Shown here: one piece after another, positions 1 through 5,564 of the stretch | Position numbering within the stretch: the first letter of the stretch is position 1 | How the letters are laid out: each line of letters opens with the position of its first letter | Source: Eubacterium sp. | GTDB lineage: Bacteria > Bacillota > Clostridia > Lachnospirales > Lachnospiraceae | DNA: 6,651 bases | Direction: 5' to 3' | Assembly: GCA_022776205.1 (NCBI GenBank) | Contig: JALFIK010000072.1 | Coordinates: 1 to 6,651, forward strand | Made by a program: the position numbers and the translations under genes | The notes under the pieces: generated by a model | The model's input: only the letters and a program-made list of their open reading frames with translations | Told to the model about the DNA's origin: nothing | Databases searched by the model: none

Positions 1-97
1 GTTTTGCTACATTTATTAATTCGAAACCAACATTTTTTGGTTTTCCACATTCTGTCTCAATAAAAACCCAAATATTCTTATAATCTGCAAGATTCAT
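1..97 (-). CDS. etfA: Electron transfer flavoprotein alpha subunit, N-terminal fragment (runs off left edge)
   Basis: Reading leftward from an ATG at 95-97, the frame is open to the window edge and gives 32 residues beginning MNLADYKNIWVFIETECGKP. The pattern M-x-L-x-D-Y-K-x-I-W-V-F-x-E is the usual opening of clostridial EtfA, where the chain forms the first strand of the alpha/beta domain I. EtfA pairs with EtfB and carries FAD that passes electrons to or from a flavin dehydrogenase. A strong AAGGAGG site at 106-112 lies about 8 nt before the ATG and overlaps the etfB stop codon, so the two genes are probably translationally coupled. The start is well supported, and it means this EtfA has no N-terminal ferredoxin-like extension before domain I. 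The identification rests on a short stretch plus the position directly after etfB; the FAD-binding C-terminal domain is outside the window. Confidence 0.88.
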   Translation of the reverse strand, partial: MNLADYKNIWVFIETECGKPKNVGFELINVAK

Positions 98-110
98 GAT
101 CCAGTCCTCC

Positions 111-914
111 TTACAAAATTTTTGCATCATAGATTAACTTAACAACCTGTTTTGCTGCATCTTCCGGCTCAAGGCCCTGAAGAACCACACCGTTTTTCTC
201 TGTAACCGGTGTATAGGTTTTCTTTACTTTTGTAGGAGAACCACCTAATCCACAGCGTTCCGGATCGATTGACGGAATATCATCTTCTGTGAGGACAGGT
301 ATCTCTTTCTTCTTTGCAGCCATCTTACTCTTAATCGTTGGATATCTTGGTTCATATGGAAGCTTAACAACAGTAATCACTGCCGGAAGTTTCGTGGAAA
401 TCAGATCATATCCTTCATCACATTCCCGTTTTACCTGAATTTCACCATCATTCTCTATGATATCAAGGGCATATGTAATCTGCGGAATACCAAGATGTTC
501 TGCAATTTCCGGACCAACCTGGGCGGTATCTCCGTCTGTTGCCTGTTTTCCACATAAGATCAGATCAAATTTAAAACCTTCTTTTTCTTCTACTGCCTTA
601 ATGGCTTCTGAAAGGATGTAACTTGTTGCAAGCGTATCCGATCCACCGAATTTTTTGCTCGAAACGAGGTAACCTCCATCTGCTCCTACTGCAAGACATG
701 TCTTGATGGCATCTTTTGCCTGTTCCGGTCCCATGGAAATCACGATTAGTTTTCCGCCTAATTTTTCTTTCAACCGTACTCCGACTTCCTGTGCATAGGT
801 ATCAAAAGCATTTACTACACTTGGAACTCCTTTTCTTACCAGAGTATGAGTAACCGGATCAACCTTGATTTCGTTGGTATCAGGTACCTGTTTTACACAA
901 ACACAAATATTCAT
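111..914 (-). CDS. etfB: Electron transfer flavoprotein beta subunit
   Basis: The product is 267 residues, the normal length for EtfB. It opens with the family pattern MNICVCVKQVPDT (residues 1-13). It carries the conserved nucleotide-binding segment CGKQATDGDTAQVGPEIAEH (121-140), which contacts the adenine nucleotide (AMP in classical Etfs, FAD in bifurcating ones). The late KLPYEPRYPTIKSKMAAKKK stretch (184-203) is the usual recognition-loop and hinge region that docks partner dehydrogenases. With EtfA it forms a cytosolic heterodimer that transfers electrons for the upstream lactate dehydrogenase. The start ATG at 912-914 is preceded by AAGGAGG at 925-931. The gene lies 22 bp after the dehydrogenase and 13 bp before etfA, so it is clearly in one operon with them. 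That it belongs to the bifurcating/confurcating class is inferred from this gene order, which matches LDH-Etf clusters of anaerobes; I see no truncation. Confidence 0.95.
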   Translation of the reverse strand: MNICVCVKQVPDTNEIKVDPVTHTLVRKGVPSVVNAFDTYAQEVGVRLKEKLGGKLIVISMGPEQAKDAIKTCLAVGADGGYLVSSKKFGGSDTLATSYILSEAIKAVEEKEGFKFDLILCGKQATDGDTAQVGPEIAEHLGIPQITYALDIIENDGEIQVKRECDEGYDLISTKLPAVITVVKLPYEPRYPTIKSKMAAKKKEIPVLTEDDIPSIDPERCGLGGSPTKVKKTYTPVTEKNGVVLQGLEPEDAAKQVVKLIYDAKIL

Positions 915-936
915 TCTATTATTTCCTCCTTCATCA

Positions 937-2349
937 TTACAGACGATAGCATACTTTTCCAGGATTTAAGATCATCTTCGGATCGAAAACTCTCTTAATG
1001 CCTTCCATCAGCTGCATATTCTTTTCTCCGATGGATTCCACAAGATATTTCACCTTGCCGGAACCGATTCCATGTTCACCGGATACAAGACCGCCACAGC
1101 GAATTGCTTCATCATAGATTGCCTTGAAGAACTTATCGACTCTCTTCTCGAATTCCTCTTCTTCCAAATCATTGGAGCATTCATAGATATGTAAATTTCC
1201 GTCACCGGCATGTCCGAATGTCTTGATTGTAATACCACATTCTTCTGCAACTTTATTTGCAAAGACAAGGTAGTCTGCAATCTTATTTACCGGAACTACA
1301 ACATCACATTCGTCAAGAAGCTTCGTTTCTTCCATAATTGCTTCCAGGAAGGAGGAACGTGCTGCCCAGGCATCTTTCATCTTAGCCGGAGTATCTGCAA
1401 CAAGGACATCCATCGCACCAGCCTCTAATACAAGTTCTGCTGCCTGTTCGATTAAAGCATCCAGTTCATCTTCACTGTTTGCATCCAGAGTAACAAGGAG
1501 GTATGCACCGATATCAGCACCATCCAGTTGCTGCGGGAATACAGATTTTCCAATATAGCGCTCAGAAACAAGGACAATTTCTTTCTCCATGAACTCAATT
1601 GCCTGCGGATCCATATGTGCCATCTTAAATTTCGGAACAGTGGATAATGCAGTTTTCAGATCCTCATAAGGGATGATCAAAGATGCAGCTGCCTTCGGTG
1701 CCGGAATAATCTTTAATGTTAATTCTGTGATAATACCAAGCGTTCCCTCAGAACCAATCATCAGGTTTAAAAGAGAATATCCGGAAGATGTCTTGGATAC
1801 CGTTGCACCTAAATGCGTAATTTCTCCGGTCGGAAGTACAACGGTCATTGCTCTTACATAATCACGGGTCGCACCATATTTAACCGCTCTCATACCACCT
1901 GCATTTGTTGCCACATTACCGCCAACACATGCAAATTTTTCTCCCGGATCTGGCGGATATAACATTCCTCTTGACAGACAATCTTCTGCCAGATCATTTA
2001 ACAGTACACCGGCTTCAATATCTACCACAAAGTTTTCCATATCATAAGATTTGATCTTGTTCATTTTAGAAAGATCAATTAATACTCCGCCATATAAAGG
2101 AACACATCCGCCTACAAGGCCGGTACCGGCTCCTCTTGGTGTAACAGGAATATTATTTTCGTAACAGATTTTTACAACAGCTGCCACTTCTTCTGTGGAA
2201 CGTGCCTGCACTGCCAGATCCGGCATGTGAGTACCATAAATTGGCATCTCATCTTTGGCATAATCCGGATTAATATCCTCGCCTTCCAGAACATTATCGG
2301 ATACTTTTTTGATCTCTTCGATAATTTCAGGTGTTAACTTATTATACAT
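937..2349 (-). CDS. lctD: FAD-dependent lactate dehydrogenase (GlcD/LctD-type 2-hydroxyacid oxidoreductase)
   Basis: This 470-residue protein has the two-domain layout of the GlcD/D-LDH (vanillyl-alcohol oxidase) flavoprotein family. The N-terminal FAD-binding PCMH domain spans about residues 40-215, with PRGAGTGLVGG (71-81) and YPPDPGEKFACVGGNVATNA (131-150) binding the FAD diphosphate and isoalloxazine. The C-terminal FAD-oxidase domain (about 220-468) holds the catalytic and metal-site motifs GHAGDGNLH (379-387) and GEHGIG (424-429). There is no C-terminal Fe-S/CCG domain and no membrane segment, so a soluble enzyme is expected. It would oxidise lactate (usually the D-isomer in this family) to pyruvate and pass electrons to the adjacent EtfBA. 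ATG at 2347-2349 has AAGGAGG at 2357-2363. It follows lctP by 30 bp and precedes etfB by 22 bp. Homologues also use glycolate or other 2-hydroxyacids; the lactate permease and etf neighbours favour lactate. The symbol is by analogy with Acetobacterium lctD. Confidence 0.9.
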   Translation of the reverse strand: MYNKLTPEIIEEIKKVSDNVLEGEDINPDYAKDEMPIYGTHMPDLAVQARSTEEVAAVVKICYENNIPVTPRGAGTGLVGGCVPLYGGVLIDLSKMNKIKSYDMENFVVDIEAGVLLNDLAEDCLSRGMLYPPDPGEKFACVGGNVATNAGGMRAVKYGATRDYVRAMTVVLPTGEITHLGATVSKTSSGYSLLNLMIGSEGTLGIITELTLKIIPAPKAAASLIIPYEDLKTALSTVPKFKMAHMDPQAIEFMEKEIVLVSERYIGKSVFPQQLDGADIGAYLLVTLDANSEDELDALIEQAAELVLEAGAMDVLVADTPAKMKDAWAARSSFLEAIMEETKLLDECDVVVPVNKIADYLVFANKVAEECGITIKTFGHAGDGNLHIYECSNDLEEEEFEKRVDKFFKAIYDEAIRCGGLVSGEHGIGSGKVKYLVESIGEKNMQLMEGIKRVFDPKMILNPGKVCYRL

Positions 2350-2379
2350 TTCGCTACCTCCTTATTTTTTTAGTTTTTT

Positions 2380-3921
2380 CTATAATCCTGCCAGAGAACC
2401 TGCATAGCAGATAATTCCGGCAATTACTACATAAATAACAAAATATTTAAATACTGCTCTTAATATTTTACTTTCCGATCCAACTGCACCGATGGCACTG
2501 GCACCAATCGCAATACTTTGCGGACAGATCATCTTTCCAATACCGGCTCCGAGTACGTTAGCCGCTGCTGTCCAGGATGGATTTAATCCAAGAGAAAGGG
2601 CTGTCTGGCTCTGAAGTCCTCCAAATAATACACAAGTGGATGTTCCAGAACCGGTAACAAAGGCTCCGAGAGCTCCAATCAACGGAGAAATCAGAGGATA
2701 GAACGATCCAGCTACTACAACAAGCAGATTTGCGATATCGGAAATCATTCCGCTGTATCCCATGATTTTCGCAGTTGCCATAACACTGCATATCGTTAAA
2801 ATTGTCTTCCAGTACTTTTTAAGAGTTTCTACAAAAACTCTTCCCATTGTACCGGCAGATGCTCCCTGAATCACACCACCGATTATTGCAGCGATAAAAA
2901 TCATAACGCCCGGTGTATTAATCCAGCTGAAAGTCAGCGTTCCGGCTCCCTCTCCCGAATAAACCGTCACTGTTGTTTTAATATCTGCGATCAGATTATG
3001 AATCGGAGGGCAGAGAGTAGACGTAAACATTAATAATAAGAAAATTAAAATAAATGGGCTCCATGCCTTAATTCCTTCCGACACAGAAAACTTTTTCTCT
3101 CCCTCTTCTTCAGAAATTGTAATCGCATATTCCGGCTCCGGATTCTTATTGAGGAATCTGGATGCCACAACAAGACAAACCATACAAATAATTGATCCAA
3201 TAATATCCGGCAGTTCGCAGCCAATGACCTGTGCTGCAATGAACCACGGTACAGTAAAGGAAAGGGATGCGATGAGAATCATCGGTAATACCTTTTTAAT
3301 TGCCTTAAATCCTTTTCCCACGATAAATACCATGACAAACGGAGAAAGAAATGTCAGGATTCCCTGAATCATTGCCACGCTCCCTGACAATGAAAGTGCA
3401 TCCAGTCCGGTAACCGAAGCCAGTGTTACAGTCGGAACACCTACAGAACCAAACGCTGTCGGAGTAGTATTGGCAACGAGACAGGCAAGAACAGATAAAA
3501 TCGGATTCACACCGATTGCTGCCAGCATGGATGCCGGAATCGCAACCGCCGTTCCAAACCCTGCCATTCCTTCCATAAAGTTTCCAAAACCCCAGCCGAT
3601 AATAAGAAGAAGCACTCTCTGGTCTGCCGAAACACTTGCCAGCATTTTCTTAATCTGGTCCATTGCCCCGGTTTCGAGACTTAAGTTATAGGTAAACAAT
3701 GCGGCAATGATTACCAGGCAGATTGGCCACAGGGCATTCAATACCCCCTCGAGTCCTGCGGTCAATGTTCCAACGATACTGAGCTTCCAGTACCCGGCTG
3801 CCAGGATTGCTGTAATGACCAGTGCAATGACACAGGCTTTATGGCCCGGCACCTTCAATGCACTCAGCGCGATAATCAGCCAGACAATTGGCAAAATTGC
3901 TAAAATAAATTTTACAAGCAA
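2380..3921 (-). CDS. lctP: L-lactate permease (LctP/LldP family)
   Basis: This polytopic membrane protein has about a dozen hydrophobic segments and 513 residues if started at TTG 3919-3921. Family signatures include GWGFGNFMEGMAGFGT (about residues 109-124), TGSGTSTCVLFGG (424-436) and CPQSIAIGASAIG (466-478), all typical of the lactate permease family (TC 2.A.14), which imports lactate with protons. A charged cytoplasmic loop around 261-281 (PEPEYAI...EEEGEKK) separates the two halves. The frame stays open to a GTG at 3928-3930, giving 516 residues, but that codon lies inside the AGGAGGTG Shine-Dalgarno sequence (3928-3935) and cannot be used with it. The TTG 8 nt downstream has ideal spacing, so I choose it. 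It is the first gene of the operon, directly behind the promoter at 3960-3987, and supplies substrate for the dehydrogenase encoded next. Glycolate transport is also known in this family. Confidence 0.94.
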   Translation of the reverse strand: MLVKFILAILPIVWLIIALSALKVPGHKACVIALVITAILAAGYWKLSIVGTLTAGLEGVLNALWPICLVIIAALFTYNLSLETGAMDQIKKMLASVSADQRVLLLIIGWGFGNFMEGMAGFGTAVAIPASMLAAIGVNPILSVLACLVANTTPTAFGSVGVPTVTLASVTGLDALSLSGSVAMIQGILTFLSPFVMVFIVGKGFKAIKKVLPMILIASLSFTVPWFIAAQVIGCELPDIIGSIICMVCLVVASRFLNKNPEPEYAITISEEEGEKKFSVSEGIKAWSPFILIFLLLMFTSTLCPPIHNLIADIKTTVTVYSGEGAGTLTFSWINTPGVMIFIAAIIGGVIQGASAGTMGRVFVETLKKYWKTILTICSVMATAKIMGYSGMISDIANLLVVVAGSFYPLISPLIGALGAFVTGSGTSTCVLFGGLQSQTALSLGLNPSWTAAANVLGAGIGKMICPQSIAIGASAIGAVGSESKILRAVFKYFVIYVVIAGIICYAGSLAGL

Positions 3922-3927
3922 TATAAA

Positions 3928-3935
3928 CACCTCCT
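3928..3935 (-). promoter_or_regulatory. Shine-Dalgarno sequence deciding the lctP start
   Basis: On the minus strand AGGAGGTG is a full match to the 3' end of 16S rRNA. It ends in the in-frame GTG that would otherwise be the first possible start. The GGAGG core is 8 nt before TTG 3919-3921, so TTG is the plausible start. Confidence 0.8.
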
Positions 3936-3943
3936 AAATACTA

Positions 3944-3958
3944 AGTGGGTCACCCAAT
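3944..3958. promoter_or_regulatory. Operator O1 on the lct transcription start
   Basis: The plus strand reads AGTGGGT-C-ACCCAAT, a 7-1-7 palindrome with six of seven pairs matched and its centre at 3951. It sits immediately after the -10 box and covers the predicted transcription start, the classic place for a blocking repressor. It shares the arm ACCCAAT exactly with O3 and matches the perfect palindrome O2 at most positions. Confidence 0.68.
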
Positions 3959-3959
3959 G

Positions 3960-3987
3960 TGTATAAGTCAGTTATATCATTTGTCAA
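3960..3987 (-). promoter_or_regulatory. Sigma-A promoter of the lactate operon
   Basis: Read leftward, TTGACA (3982-3987, perfect -35) is separated by 16 bp from TATACA (3960-3965, -10). Transcription would start near 3952-3954, giving a leader of about 32 nt before the lctP start. The strong hexamers suggest high intrinsic activity held down by a repressor, which fits the palindrome covering the predicted start site. Confidence 0.72.
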
Positions 3988-4063
3988 AATAAATTCAATA
4001 CTAATTATTTTTTTCGTATATTTTGTCTATTTTTTGAGAATTTCTTTAGCATATATTTCGATT

Positions 4064-4078
4064 ATTGGATAATCCAAT
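4064..4078. promoter_or_regulatory. Operator O2 upstream of lctP
   Basis: ATTGGAT-A-ATCCAAT is a perfect 7-1-7 palindrome centred at 4071, 120 bp from O1 and 30 bp (about three helical turns) from O3. It would lie near -118 of the lct promoter, where it could support looping to O1 or cooperative binding with O3. The odd centre and TTGG...CCAA arms are reminiscent of FadR-type GntR operators, but that assignment is inference. Confidence 0.65.
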
Positions 4079-4093
4079 TTATGCACTTTTGCT

Positions 4094-4108
4094 AATGGGT
4101 AACCCAAT
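4094..4108. promoter_or_regulatory. Operator O3 upstream of lctP
   Basis: AATGGGT-A-ACCCAAT matches the O1/O2 pattern with six of seven pairs complementary and its centre at 4101. Three copies of one 15-bp pattern in about 165 bp of otherwise AT-rich DNA make chance unlikely. The consensus over the three is ATTGGRTNAYCCAAT. Confidence 0.65.
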
Positions 4109-4152
4109 TTAGTGTCATATTGCACAACCTGCACTTTTTCGACTCATTTTTT

Positions 4153-4187
4153 CCTTTGTTCCGGTTCGCATTTACTCGAAACAAAGG
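4153..4187. repeat. Inverted repeat CCTTTGTT / AACAAAGG
   Basis: An 8-bp perfect inverted repeat has arms at 4153-4160 and 4180-4187. After one mismatch it extends by two more pairs, enclosing a loop of roughly 13 nt. It could fold as a hairpin in a transcript leaving the regulator gene. Neither strand has a U-run after the stem (the minus strand continues with A residues), so it is not a standard intrinsic terminator. A protein-binding site or a processing/stability hairpin remains possible. Confidence 0.35.
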
Positions 4188-4226
4188 GTATGACTTGATT
4201 TAAAGAGAAAAAACAAAAAAATCCAT

Positions 4227-5306
4227 TCATTTTTTACAGACCGGACCCGTTGAATTTCGGGCAATCAGATGTGGTTCATATTCCAGACGAATCAGCGGTT
4301 TATTCTTATTTTTTTTAAGACGAAGCGAATTGTGCTGGCTTTCAAGCATCGTCACTGCATATTCTCCTTTTTCTCCGATGCAGTGATCAATGGAAGTAAG
4401 CGAAATCCCGGAAAAAGAAGCGACAAGGGTATTATCAAATCCACAGACAGAATAATCTTTCGGGATACGAAACCCAAGACTTGTAATTGCGTCCATGATC
4501 CCAATGGCAACAAAATCATTCGTACCTGCAAACGCAGTAATTCCTTCCGGATGTTCAAAATATTTTCTGGTAAGACGAAAACCAGTGTCGTAATACTGAT
4601 TCCCGGAGGACAACGCCCTGTCTTCTTTCTCTTCGCATAACACCTTTATGAAAGAAGCATCCAGTCCTGCCTTCTCCCACTCTTCCTGCATCCCAAGCAG
4701 CCGCCTGCGACGGGGAAGCTCCATTTTTGAAAGGGGCGTTGTAACATAAGCAATTTTTTTGTGCCCGAGTTCGAGAAGATGTCTGGCAATCATTGCTCCT
4801 GATTTTTTACTGTCCAGTTCCAGCAGTTCCATTTTTAATTCCGGATTATGGTCATTAATTAATACAAGGGGCATTGTCCCATCAAGATGATTGAGCATTT
4901 TCTGCGCTTTGGGGACATAGGTATAAATTACCCCGTAAAAGGAATTATCTGCCGCCATTTTCAGATAATACTCTTCTCTTTCCTTTGACCGGTCCGTATG
5001 GGCAGTCAGGGTACAAAGCCCCATTTTTTGTGCTTTCCCCGTGATTGTCTGAACCAGTGTTGTATAATACTGGGTGGCAAGGGAGGGACACATTATGAGA
5101 ATCACAGACTTCATATCTGTGACTTTCCGTGTTTTTCTGGGTGTATATTCATATCCTAATTTCCGGGCAGTTTCTTTTACCAGTTTCCGTGTTTCCGGGG
5201 AAAAATGCGTTCCTTCCTTTTCACTTAATATCATGGAAACTGCTGACTGGGAAACAAAACATTCCCGGGCAATATCCCTCGTGGTCACCTTCTTTTTTTC
5301 TTTCAA
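4227..5306 (-). CDS. LacI-family transcriptional regulator
   Basis: The 359-residue product has a LacI-type helix-turn-helix at about 7-30 (VTTRDIARECFVSQSAVSMI) and a short linker (50-62). A periplasmic-binding-protein-like effector domain (about 66-350) follows, with the usual landmarks: GHKKIAYVTT (181-190), GTNDFVAIGIMDAI (261-274), GFDN (289-292), the SIDH strand (305-308) and a C-terminal ARNST (349-353). The effector is unknown; sugars or polyols are usual for the family. The start is TTG at 5304-5306, with AAGGAGG at 5317-5323 (10 nt spacer) and no upstream ATG. The hinge reads RKTRKV, polybasic and with valine where most LacI proteins have the minor-groove leucine. It is divergent from araM, and TGATTA-N-TAATCA palindromes lie between them, so repression of itself and araM is the likeliest role. 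It also points toward lctP, so a role there is possible but unproven. Confidence 0.92.
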   Translation of the reverse strand: MKEKKKVTTRDIARECFVSQSAVSMILSEKEGTHFSPETRKLVKETARKLGYEYTPRKTRKVTDMKSVILIMCPSLATQYYTTLVQTITGKAQKMGLCTLTAHTDRSKEREEYYLKMAADNSFYGVIYTYVPKAQKMLNHLDGTMPLVLINDHNPELKMELLELDSKKSGAMIARHLLELGHKKIAYVTTPLSKMELPRRRRLLGMQEEWEKAGLDASFIKVLCEEKEDRALSSGNQYYDTGFRLTRKYFEHPEGITAFAGTNDFVAIGIMDAITSLGFRIPKDYSVCGFDNTLVASFSGISLTSIDHCIGEKGEYAVTMLESQHNSLRLKKNKNKPLIRLEYEPHLIARNSTGPVCKK

Positions 5307-5316
5307 TTTTCCTTTT

Positions 5317-5323
5317 CCTCCTT
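5317..5323 (-). promoter_or_regulatory. Shine-Dalgarno sequence supporting the TTG start of the LacI-type gene
   Basis: AAGGAGG on the minus strand lies 10 nt before TTG 5304-5306. No ATG occurs nearby in frame. The next alternative, GTG at 5286-5288, is 28 nt from the site and would remove residues just before the helix-turn-helix. Confidence 0.7.
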
Positions 5324-5349
5324 ACGTTTTAAAAATTAATCAAAAACCG

Positions 5350-5355
5350 GTTATA
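5350..5355 (-). promoter_or_regulatory. Possible -10 box of the LacI-type gene
   Basis: On the minus strand TATAAC lies upstream of the regulator's Shine-Dalgarno sequence. No good -35 is visible; the expected position falls on TTAATC within the palindrome at 5372-5384. If this is the promoter, a protein bound to that palindrome would block it, giving autoregulation. The assignment is weak because of the poor -35. Confidence 0.3.
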
Positions 5356-5371
5356 TGACAGAACCAGATGC

Positions 5372-5384
5372 TGATTAATAATCA
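5372..5384. promoter_or_regulatory. Operator A, TGATTA-A-TAATCA
   Basis: This is a perfect 6-1-6 palindrome centred at 5378 in the lacI-araM intergenic region. It is the same motif as the site at 5455-5469, and the centres are 84 bp apart, about eight helical turns. It lies where the -35 of the leftward regulator promoter would be. Binding by the adjacent LacI protein is inferred from position only. Confidence 0.6.
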
Positions 5385-5454
5385 TTCCCCTGATTTTTCT
5401 TCTTATTACCGGACAATTTTAGTAATCAGATTTTTGATTAATTTTACAATGATT

Positions 5455-5469
5455 TTGATTAGTAATCAA
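5455..5469. promoter_or_regulatory. Operator B, TTGATTA-G-TAATCAA
   Basis: This perfect 7-1-7 palindrome is centred at 5462, 15 bp upstream of the araM -35 box. Further half-sites of the same sequence occur at 5337-5342, 5423-5428 (TAATCA), 5435-5440 (TGATTA) and 5534-5539 (TAATCA), the last inside the araM leader. The position just upstream of the promoter would suit either activation or, with operator A, repression by looping. Confidence 0.62.
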
Positions 5470-5484
5470 GCACATTTCGTCCCA

Positions 5485-5512
5485 TTGACGTGTTATTTTT
5501 TTTCGGTATACT
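5485..5512 (+). promoter_or_regulatory. Sigma-A promoter of araM
   Basis: TTGACG (5485-5490) and TATACT (5507-5512) are spaced by 16 bp, each with one mismatch to consensus. Transcription would start near 5519, giving a leader of about 46 nt. A short CTGTC/GACAG inverted repeat (5511-5525) overlaps the predicted start region. Confidence 0.68.
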
Positions 5513-5564
5513 GTCCTTTAGACAGAAATAAATTAATCATTATTTACAATTTGGAGGGTATTCT

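Larger units (their letters stand above)
3922..4226. other. Intergenic control region between lacI-type gene and lctP
   Basis: This 305-bp stretch contains no credible gene. Its lctP-proximal part holds the promoter, the Shine-Dalgarno sequence and operators O1-O3. Its distal part (4109-4226) is AT-rich and contains an inverted repeat (4153-4187). Just after the regulator's stop codon there is a T-rich run on the minus strand (about 4205-4223). A weak all-A/T hairpin (AAAAAAT/ATTTTTT) precedes that run and could act as a poor terminator of the regulator transcript, but no GC-rich terminator stem is visible. Read-through from the regulator gene into lctP therefore cannot be excluded. Confidence 0.6.
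5307..5564. other. Divergent intergenic region lacI-type/araM
   Basis: This 258-bp AT-rich region lies between two divergently transcribed genes. It carries both ribosome binding sites, the araM promoter, a tentative regulator promoter and the TGATTA/TAATCA operator set. I see no small gene here: the 72-codon frame starting at 5368 lacks a ribosome binding site and runs through the araM promoter and start. Confidence 0.7.

Noticed and set aside
1050..1428. Small overlapping frames inside the dehydrogenase gene
   Set aside because: They overlap a complete gene with intact catalytic motifs and have no ribosome binding sites or domains of their own.
4153..4187. Intrinsic terminator of the LacI-type gene
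   Set aside because: The stem is present, but in the direction of the gene it is followed by A residues rather than a U-run. It is reported only as an inverted repeat.
4269..4640. 123-codon open frame on the plus strand
   Set aside because: It lies entirely antisense to the LacI-type gene, shows no recognisable domain, and has no convincing ribosome binding site. It is a shadow of the real gene.
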